A program made the position numbers and the translations under genes. DNA of 11,487 nucleotides from Actinomycetes bacterium (lineage in GTDB: Bacteria; Actinomycetota; Actinomycetes; Actinomycetales; Microbacteriaceae): contig JAEYVZ010000084.1 of assembly GCA_023431405.1 (NCBI GenBank), positions 1 to 11,487 on the forward strand, given 5' to 3'. Numbering within the stretch: the first letter of the stretch is position 1; the number at the start of each line of letters is the position of its first letter. The notes under the pieces are model-generated. The model did no database searches. It saw only the letters and a list, made by a program, of their open reading frames with translations, and was not told the origin of the DNA. Below are positions 5,946 to 11,487 of the stretch, piece by piece.

Positions 5946-8900
5946 GTGACACCCGCCGCGCCGATTCTCCACGCCCTCGACATCGACGCCGTCCCCCGGC
6001 CCACGCGGTCGCAGGCGCTCCTCGACGCCCTCGCCACCCGCGTCGTGATCGCCGACGGCGCGATGGGAACGATGCTGCAGCGGTATGAGCCGACGCTCGA
6101 CGACTACGAGCAGCTCGAAGGCTGCAACGAGATCCTCAACGTGTCACGGCCCGATCTCATCGCCCGCATCCACGACGACTACCTCGCCGTCGGCATCGAT
6201 GCCGTCGAGACCAACACGTTCGGGGCGAACTGGTCGAACCTCTCGGACTACGGCATCGACGACCGCATCCACGAACTCGCTCAGGCCGGGGCGCGCATCG
6301 CCCGTGAACGCGTCGAGGCGGCAGAGACCGCCGACGGCCGCATGCGCTGGGTGCTCGGCTCGATGGGACCCGGCACGAAGCTCCCCTCGCTCGGACACAC
6401 GACCTACGAGCACCTCAAGCAGACGTTCGCGCTCCAGGCCGAAGGGCTCATCGACGGCGGCGCCGACGCGTTCCTCATCGAGACCTCGCAGGACCTCCTC
6501 CAGACCAAGGCCGCCGTCAACGGCTGCAAGCAGGCGATCGTCGACCGCGGCATCCGCCTGCCGATCTTCGTCGAGGTGACCGTCGAGACCACCGGCACCA
6601 TGCTCATGGGCTCCGAGATCGGCGCAGCGCTCACCGCGCTCGAGCCGCTGGGCGTCGACGCGATCGGGCTCAACTGCGCGACCGGACCGGCGGAGATGAG
6701 CGAACACCTCCGGCACCTGTCCAAGCACTCGCGGGTGACCATCGCCTGCATGCCCAACGCCGGGCTGCCGGTGCTCACCGCCGACGGGGCCTCGTATCCG
6801 CTCACCCCGTCCGAGCTCGCCACCGCCCACGAGCAGTTCGTGCGCGAGTTCGGCATCGGCCTGGTCGGCGGATGCTGCGGCACCACCCCCGAGCACCTCG
6901 CCGCGGTGGTCGAGCGGCTGCACGGCGAGCGGGCCGCGCAGCCCGCCGCCCGCACCCCGGCGATCGAGCCGGGCGTGGCATCCCTCTACCAGCACGTGCC
7001 CTTCCACCAGGATGCGTCGTACCTCGCGATCGGCGAGCGGACCAACGCCAACGGGTCGAAGGCCTTCCGAGAGGCGATGCTCGAGGGCCGCTGGGACGAC
7101 TGCGTCGAGATCGCCCGCAATCAGATCCGCGTCGGAGCGCACTTGCTCGACGTGTGCATCGACTACGTCGGCCGCGACGGCGTCGCCGACGTGCGGGAGG
7201 TCGTGTCGCGGTTCGCCTCGGCATCCACCCTGCCGCTCGTCATCGACTCGACCGAGCCCGCCGTCATCCGCGCCGGTCTCGAGCTCATCGGCGGCCGCCC
7301 CGTCGTCAACTCCGTCAACTACGAAGACGGCGACGGCCCGGCTTCCCGCTTCGGGCGCATCATGCCGCTCGTGAAAGAGCACGGCACGGCCGTCATCGCC
7401 CTCACGATCGACGAGCAGGGTCAGGCGCGCACGGCCGAGGACAAGCTGCGCATCGCCTCCCGCCTCGTCGACGCGCTGGTCGGGGAATGGGGCATGCGGG
7501 TCGAGGACATCATCGTCGACTGCCTCACCTTCCCCATCGCGACCGGCCAGGAGGAGACCCGCCGCGACGCCATCGAGACCATCGAGGCGATCCGCGCCCT
7601 CGTCGCGAAGTACCCCGGAATCCAGACGACGCTGGGCGTGTCGAACGTGTCGTTCGGCCTGAACCCTGCCGCCCGATCGGTGCTCAACTCGGTCTTCCTC
7701 CACGAGGCGACAGAAGCGGGTCTCACCTCCGGCATCATCGACGCCGCGAAGATCGTGCCGCTCGCCTCGATCCCCGAAGATCAGCGTCAGGTCGCGCTCG
7801 ACCTCGTCTGGGACCGGCGCGAGTACGACGCCGACGGCAACCTCACGTACGACCCGCTCGCGGTCATGCTCGACCTGTTCGCCGGGGTCGACACCGCCGC
7901 CCTCCGCGACCAGCGCGCCGCCGAACTGGCGGCCCTGCCGGTGGGTGAGCGGCTGCAGCGCCGCATCATCGACGGCGAGCTCAAGGGCCTGGAGGCCGAC
8001 CTCGACCTCGCTCGCGCCGGAGACGACGACACCCCGGCCCTGACGCCGCTGCAGATCATCAACGATCACCTGCTCGAAGGGATGAAGGTCGTCGGGGAGC
8101 GGTTCGGGTCGGGGCAGATGCAGCTGCCGTTCGTCCTGCAGTCGGCGGAGGTCATGAAGACCGCCGTCGCCCTCCTCGAACCCCACATGGAGAAGTCGGA
8201 CGCGTCGGGCAAGGGACGCATCGTGCTGGCCACCGTGCGCGGCGACGTCCACGACATCGGCAAGAACCTCGTCGACATCATCCTCACCAACAACGGCTAC
8301 GACGTCATCAACCTCGGCATCAAGCAGCCGATCGCCGACATCATCGCCGCCGCCGAAGAGCACGACGCCGACGTCATCGGCATGTCGGGGCTGCTCGTGA
8401 AATCGACCGTCGTCATGAAGGAGAACCTCGAAGAGCTCCAGTCGCGCGGCCTCGCGTCGCGGTGGCCGGTGCTTCTCGGCGGCGCGGCTCTCACGCGCGC
8501 CTACGTCGAAGACGACCTCGCAGGGCTCTTCGACGGCGAGGTGCGCTACGCGAAAGACGCCTTCGAAGGGCTCGCCCTCATGGAACCCCTCGTGCGCGTC
8601 GCACGCGGCGAGAGCCCGGATGCCGTGGGCCTCCCGCCGTTGAAGAAGCGCATCCACCGTGAAGGGTCGCTGCTCACCCTCACCGAACCGGAGGCCATGC
8701 CGGCGCGGTCCGACGTGGCATCCGACAACCCGGTCCCCTCCCCGCCGTTCTGGGGGACGCGCATCGTGCGCGGGATCGCGCTGGCCGACTACGCCGCCTT
8801 CCTCGACGAGCGCGCGACCTTCATGGGCCAGTGGGGCCTCAAGCCCGGGCGCGGCGAGGGCGGGCTCTCCTACGAACAGCTCGTCGAGCTCGAAGGGCGC

Positions 8901-9593
8901 CCGCGGCTGCGGTACTGGCTCGACCGCATCCTCGCCGAAGGCATGCTCGATGCCTCCGTCGCCTACGGCTACTTCCCCGTGGTCTCCGAGGGAGACGACG
9001 TCGTCGTGCTCCACCACGGCGACGATCCTGCCGGGCTCCTGGGCACCGCAGGGCTCCTCGCCCCCGACGGCGGCTCCGGGGGGACGATCGGGCAGGAGCG
9101 GCTGCGCTTCTCCTTCCCGCGCCAGCGCCGCGACCGGCACCTGTGCCTTGCCGACTTCATCCGGCCGGGAGCTTCGGGCGCCGTCGACGTGCTTCCCGTG
9201 CAGCTCGTCACTGCCGGCGCGCGCATCGATCAGGTGACGGCGAAGCTCTTCGCCGAAGACCGCTACCGCGACTACTACGAGCTCAACGGCCTCGTGATGC
9301 AGCTCACTGAGGCCCTCGCCGAGTTCTGGCACGCCCGCATCCGCTCCGAGCTCGGCTTCGCGGCCGAAGACCCCACCGACACGGCCGGGCTGTTCAAGCT
9401 CGAGTACCGCGGCGCCCGGTTCTCGCTCGGCTACCCGGCGTGCCCCGACATGGAAGACCGCCGCAAGGTCGTGGAGCTGCTGCGGCCCGAGCGCATGGGC
9501 GTCGAGCTCAGCGACGAACTGCAGCTGCACCCCGAGCAGTCGACCGACGCGTTCGTGTTCCACCACCCCGAGGCGAAGTACTTCTCGGTGTAG
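5946..9593 (+). CDS. metH: Cobalamin-dependent methionine synthase
   Basis: Transfers the methyl group of 5-methyltetrahydrofolate to homocysteine through methylcobalamin, in the cytoplasm. At 1215 residues it is full length (E. coli MetH has 1227), with all four modules. Homocysteine domain (about 25-330): DGAMGTM, ETNTFGAN and the zinc cysteines C244 (GLNCATG), C310 and C311 (GGCCGTT). Pterin-binding barrel (about 350-620): GERTNANGSKAF and DVCIDYVGRDG. Cobalamin module (about 650-890): DVHDIGKN, with H769 as the cobalt ligand, then SGLLVKST and LLGGAALT. Reactivation domain (about 915-1215) binding S-adenosylmethionine: YRGARFSLGYPACPDMEDR and RPERMGVELSDELQLHPEQS. The GTG start at 5946 has GGAG 9 nt upstream. 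Upstream in-frame codons overlap the preceding gene and do not resemble MetH. No cobalamin riboswitch fits in the 22-bp gap. Expression may come from the padR operon or from a promoter inside the preceding gene. Confidence 0.98.
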   Translation: MTPAAPILHALDIDAVPRPTRSQALLDALATRVVIADGAMGTMLQRYEPTLDDYEQLEGCNEILNVSRPDLIARIHDDYLAVGIDAVETNTFGANWSNLSDYGIDDRIHELAQAGARIARERVEAAETADGRMRWVLGSMGPGTKLPSLGHTTYEHLKQTFALQAEGLIDGGADAFLIETSQDLLQTKAAVNGCKQAIVDRGIRLPIFVEVTVETTGTMLMGSEIGAALTALEPLGVDAIGLNCATGPAEMSEHLRHLSKHSRVTIACMPNAGLPVLTADGASYPLTPSELATAHEQFVREFGIGLVGGCCGTTPEHLAAVVERLHGERAAQPAARTPAIEPGVASLYQHVPFHQDASYLAIGERTNANGSKAFREAMLEGRWDDCVEIARNQIRVGAHLLDVCIDYVGRDGVADVREVVSRFASASTLPLVIDSTEPAVIRAGLELIGGRPVVNSVNYEDGDGPASRFGRIMPLVKEHGTAVIALTIDEQGQARTAEDKLRIASRLVDALVGEWGMRVEDIIVDCLTFPIATGQEETRRDAIETIEAIRALVAKYPGIQTTLGVSNVSFGLNPAARSVLNSVFLHEATEAGLTSGIIDAAKIVPLASIPEDQRQVALDLVWDRREYDADGNLTYDPLAVMLDLFAGVDTAALRDQRAAELAALPVGERLQRRIIDGELKGLEADLDLARAGDDDTPALTPLQIINDHLLEGMKVVGERFGSGQMQLPFVLQSAEVMKTAVALLEPHMEKSDASGKGRIVLATVRGDVHDIGKNLVDIILTNNGYDVINLGIKQPIADIIAAAEEHDADVIGMSGLLVKSTVVMKENLEELQSRGLASRWPVLLGGAALTRAYVEDDLAGLFDGEVRYAKDAFEGLALMEPLVRVARGESPDAVGLPPLKKRIHREGSLLTLTEPEAMPARSDVASDNPVPSPPFWGTRIVRGIALADYAAFLDERATFMGQWGLKPGRGEGGLSYEQLVELEGRPRLRYWLDRILAEGMLDASVAYGYFPVVSEGDDVVVLHHGDDPAGLLGTAGLLAPDGGSGGTIGQERLRFSFPRQRRDRHLCLADFIRPGASGAVDVLPVQLVTAGARIDQVTAKLFAEDRYRDYYELNGLVMQLTEALAEFWHARIRSELGFAAEDPTDTAGLFKLEYRGARFSLGYPACPDMEDRRKVVELLRPERMGVELSDELQLHPEQSTDAFVFHHPEAKYFSV

Positions 9594-9615
9594 CGCACCG
9601 CGCGGCGAGGGCGGG

Positions 9616-10011
9616 TCAGCCCACCCGCTGCCCGCACATGCCGCACAGCCCGGTGGCGGGAACCTCGACGAAGCAGTCGGGGCACAGCACCGCGACCCGC
9701 TCCGGGATCGTCGGCGCGGCCACCGCACGGCTCGACGGGGCACGACGCTCCCGAGGCGCCTTCACGGGCGCCGGCTCGCGTCGCGGAGGAGCGATCGTCG
9801 GCTTGTGGGCGACGCAGTAGAGACGCACGAAACCTGCCGGGTTGTTCGGATGCCGGTGCTTCACGACCCACAGGTCTTCGCGTTCGCGCAGCTCGGACGA
9901 CGGTCCGCACGTCGCGCAGCGGGTCGGGTCGCCGGGCACGGCCTCCGAGGCTCGCAGCGCGGTGTCGAACGGGAGCGCATCGCGCCAGTCGGAGGAGTTC
10001 CTGATCTTCAT
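9616..10011 (-). CDS. Small zinc-ribbon-like protein of unknown function
   Basis: A 131-residue protein with two cysteine clusters. An N-terminal part (MKIRNSSDWRDALPFD, then C32-x2-C35 and C66-x2-H69) could form one metal site. After a Pro/Arg-rich linker (about 71-105), a C-terminal C110-x2-C113-x9-C123-x2-C126 has the spacing of a zinc ribbon. I recognise the N-terminal pattern (SSDWRDALPFDT, then KHRHPN) as a short protein common in Microbacteriaceae that, as I recall, is sometimes mislabelled glucose-6-phosphate dehydrogenase; nothing here resembles that enzyme. The start is ATG 10011, with GGAAGG about 4 nt upstream; the longer open frame to 10179 overlaps the VOC gene and is low-complexity. 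It converges with metH with a 22-bp gap. A role in nucleic-acid or protein binding is possible, but no function should be assigned. Confidence 0.8.
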   Translation of the reverse strand: MKIRNSSDWRDALPFDTALRASEAVPGDPTRCATCGPSSELREREDLWVVKHRHPNNPAGFVRLYCVAHKPTIAPPRREPAPVKAPRERRAPSSRAVAAPTIPERVAVLCPDCFVEVPATGLCGMCGQRVG

Positions 10012-10088
10012 GACCCTTCCAGCTTCCCACGCCGACGGGACGTGGCCGACCGAAACGGTGAGGCTCCCGGCATCCGCAGGGGGTGCTC

Positions 10089-10532
10089 TCAGCCGCCGGT
10101 GCGGTGCTCGCCCGCCGCGCGCGAACGCAGCCCGGCCGCGGCACGGTGGCTCTCCCGCTGGCGCTCCCACCCGCGCCAATCGGCGGCGTCGACGACGCAG
10201 AATCGATGCTCCTCGGGGTCTTCCATGATCACGTAGTCGGCATCCGCGGGCTTCTTGTCCCAGTGCACCTCGCGTGCTCCCAGGTCGGTCAGGCGCGACA
10301 CCTCGGCCGCCTGGTCTTCGGCGTACAGATCGAGATGGATGCGCGGAGGCAGCGTGCGGGGTGCGGCCACGGCATCCAGCGACAGGCTCACACCCTCACC
10401 GGAGCGCGGCACGAGGAGGGCGAAGTCGTGGTCGATCGGCTCGCGCGGCACGTAATCGAGCGCGGCCGTCCAGAACGCGATCTGAGCGTGCAGATCGTCG
10501 ACACGGATGACGATGGAGCCGATGGCGAGCAT
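10089..10532 (-). CDS. VOC-superfamily (glyoxalase/bleomycin-resistance fold) protein
   Basis: A 147-residue protein with the two beta-alpha-beta-beta-beta units of the VOC fold. The first unit begins IGSIVIRVDDLHAQIAFWTAAL (about 4-25). The second contains IHLDLYAEDQAAEVSRL (65-81) and ends with the strand EDPEEHRFCVVD (104-115). H66 in the IHLDL strand and E108 near EDPEEHRF are at positions that often bind metal in this fold. The last 25 or so residues are charged, Arg/Ala-rich and probably disordered. The start ATG at 10532 has a strong GGGAGG 4 nt upstream. VOC proteins include glyoxalases, dioxygenases and antibiotic-binding proteins, and the sequence does not choose between them. It lies 66 bp downstream of the ECF S-component gene, with a hairpin between, and 77 bp upstream of the zinc-ribbon gene, all on one strand; a common operon is possible but not shown. 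Confidence 0.85.
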   Translation of the reverse strand: MLAIGSIVIRVDDLHAQIAFWTAALDYVPREPIDHDFALLVPRSGEGVSLSLDAVAAPRTLPPRIHLDLYAEDQAAEVSRLTDLGAREVHWDKKPADADYVIMEDPEEHRFCVVDAADWRGWERQRESHRAAAGLRSRAAGEHRTGG

Positions 10533-10567
10533 GATGCCTCCCGATCCGCCACGATACGCAGCGCCAC

Positions 10568-10583
10568 CGACACGGCGGTGTCG
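10568..10583. terminator. Hairpin between the ECF S-component and VOC genes
   Basis: CGACAC-GGCG-GTGTCG is a perfect 6-bp stem with a 4-nt loop, just after the S-component stop on the minus strand and before the VOC ribosome site. It lacks a T-run, so it may be a weak terminator or attenuator, or chance symmetry in GC-rich DNA. An alternative 5-bp pairing (CACCG/CGGTG) overlaps it. Confidence 0.3.
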
Positions 10584-10598
10584 CCGGGTGCGCCGGCG

Positions 10599-11487
10599 TC
10601 AGGGCGAGACCGGTTTCGCGCGGCGCAGGGCGCCGAGCACGGCGCGACCCACCCACACGATCCCGACGACCGTCGTCACCGCACGAAGCGTGTCCCACGT
10701 GGCCGTCGACGTGAGCAGCGAGTACACGAGGAAGTTCGCCAGGTTCTCACCGACCCAGCCCCCCGGGACATACGAGATGCTCGTGTCGGCGCCCACCGCG
10801 AACGGCCAGAACCACATGTTCATCAGCAGCCCGAACCCGTACGACGCGACGACGCCGTAGGCGCACAGCATCCCGACCTCCGCCCACCCGCGCACGCGCC
10901 GGGGGAGCAGCGCCGCACCTGCGGCCACCCACCCGCAGGCGAACATCTGGAACGGCAGCCAGGGGCCGACGCCGCCCCACATGAGCGCAGACACGGCGAT
11001 GGATGCCGCCCCCAGCAGCAACCCGAACCGCGCACCGTACGCGCGGCCCGCGAGGATGAGCAGCACGAACAGCGCCTCCACTCCGCCGACGCCCGTGCTG
11101 GCGACCCTGATCGCCGAGCCCAGTGCGGCGAGCACCGCCAGCAGCGCGAGCGTGTGGGCGGAACGCACCGACTCGTCGAGCGCGGCCATCGCGAGGATCA
11201 CCGCGAGGGGGGCGAGCGCCAGGGCGATGTACGGCACCGCGGCCTGCGCCTGAGCGGGGACGGCGGCCGCCACGAGAGGCCACAGGAACGCCGCCGCAGC
11301 GGCGGTGTTGGCCACGGCCATCGCCACGACGGAGCGGCGCCGGGCAGGGCGCGCGCGGCGGGCGTCGGGGGGTCGCGAGGGCGGCTCGGTCGAACGCCGA
11401 GGAGGCGCCGCCGGCGAGAGTAGGGCTCCCAGAGCGGGGGCGGCGGATGCGACGAACAGCGGTTGATTCTGCCAGACGACCCACCGC
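10599..11487 (-). CDS. ECF transporter S component (substrate-binding membrane subunit), 5' end uncertain or outside window
   Basis: Membrane protein with about six hydrophobic segments, resembling the actinobacterial ECF (energy-coupling factor) S-component family. Features I recognise are ANTAAAAAFLWPL at the first helix, GVGPWLPFQM in the middle and MNMWFWPF near the fifth helix; the C-terminus is short and basic (RRAKPVSP). S components bind a vitamin or metal and work with a shared T subunit and two ATPases, none of which is in the window. The substrate is unknown, though cobalamin has been proposed for related actinobacterial systems, which would suit the nearby metH. The frame holds a GTG at 11327 and an ATG at 11321, neither with a good ribosome site, and stays open without a stop to the right edge. 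The extra upstream stretch reads NQPLFVASAAPALGALL followed by a Pro/Arg-rich run, so a longer or fused protein is possible. Confidence 0.78.
   Translation of the reverse strand, partial: RWVVWQNQPLFVASAAPALGALLSPAAPPRRSTEPPSRPPDARRARPARRRSVVAMAVANTAAAAAFLWPLVAAAVPAQAQAAVPYIALALAPLAVILAMAALDESVRSAHTLALLAVLAALGSAIRVASTGVGGVEALFVLLILAGRAYGARFGLLLGAASIAVSALMWGGVGPWLPFQMFACGWVAAGAALLPRRVRGWAEVGMLCAYGVVASYGFGLLMNMWFWPFAVGADTSISYVPGGWVGENLANFLVYSLLTSTATWDTLRAVTTVVGIVWVGRAVLGALRRAKPVSP

Noticed and set aside
9594..9615. CCGCGCGG palindrome after metH as a terminator
   Set aside because: Self-complementary without a loop and without a T-run; expected by chance in GC-rich DNA.
6144..9743. Very long open frame on the minus strand opposite metH (about 1200 codons)
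   Set aside because: It is the reverse-strand shadow of metH in GC-rich DNA: rich in Arg, Ala, Gly, Asp and Val with no recognisable domain, while metH is certain on the plus strand.
10083..11423. Plus-strand 446-codon frame opposite the VOC and ECF genes
   Set aside because: Low-complexity His/Arg/Gly-rich translation; the minus-strand genes have recognisable families and good ribosome sites (VOC).

Overview
The window is very GC-rich and densely coded. Its codon use (C or G in most third positions), the protein sequences and the frequent heptamer GGCATCC/GGATGCC suggest an actinobacterium of the Microbacteriaceae, close to Microbacterium. That assignment is recognition from memory, not a search. 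I see no rRNA, tRNA, CRISPR array, insertion sequence or phage gene. This looks like ordinary chromosome, with a few small regulatory and domain-architecture points of interest.

Layout: (1) 1-2609, minus: a large MMPL/RND-type membrane transporter that runs off the left edge. After its two membrane halves it carries a C-terminal domain resembling an ABC ATPase whose nucleotide-binding loop is lost. (2) 2610-2826: a divergent control region with two tandem perfect palindromes (GATACA-N4-TGTATC, 17 bp apart) and a third, degraded copy beside the regulator start. (3) 2827-3459, plus: a TetR-type repressor, presumably controlling the transporter and itself. (4) 3509-4507, minus: menC, o-succinylbenzoate synthase of menaquinone synthesis, convergent with the tetR-type gene. 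(5) 4508-4632: a second divergent region with a good promoter whose spacer contains an inverted repeat, predicted to give a leaderless padR mRNA. (6) 4633-4968 and 4970-5923, plus: a PadR regulator and a membrane protein with an N-terminal HAAS-like helical domain, tightly coupled as a two-gene operon. (7) 5946-9593, plus: metH, the full-length cobalamin-dependent methionine synthase. (8) 9616-10011, minus: a small Cys-rich zinc-ribbon-like protein. (9) 10089-10532, minus: a VOC/glyoxalase-fold protein. (10) 10599 to the right edge, minus: an ECF transporter S component, whose reading frame stays open past the edge.

Together there are two regulator-plus-membrane-protein modules (TetR/MMPL and PadR/HAAS), one menaquinone gene, and a B12-dependent enzyme within about 1 kb of a vitamin-uptake-type S component. 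The most useful leads are the eroded ATPase domain fused to the MMPL transporter, the triple TetR operator with a possible half-site at the menC/padR promoter, the operator placed inside the promoter of a predicted leaderless padR transcript, and the heptamer that recurs in all codon frames. I did not find strong evidence for a wholly new biological system.
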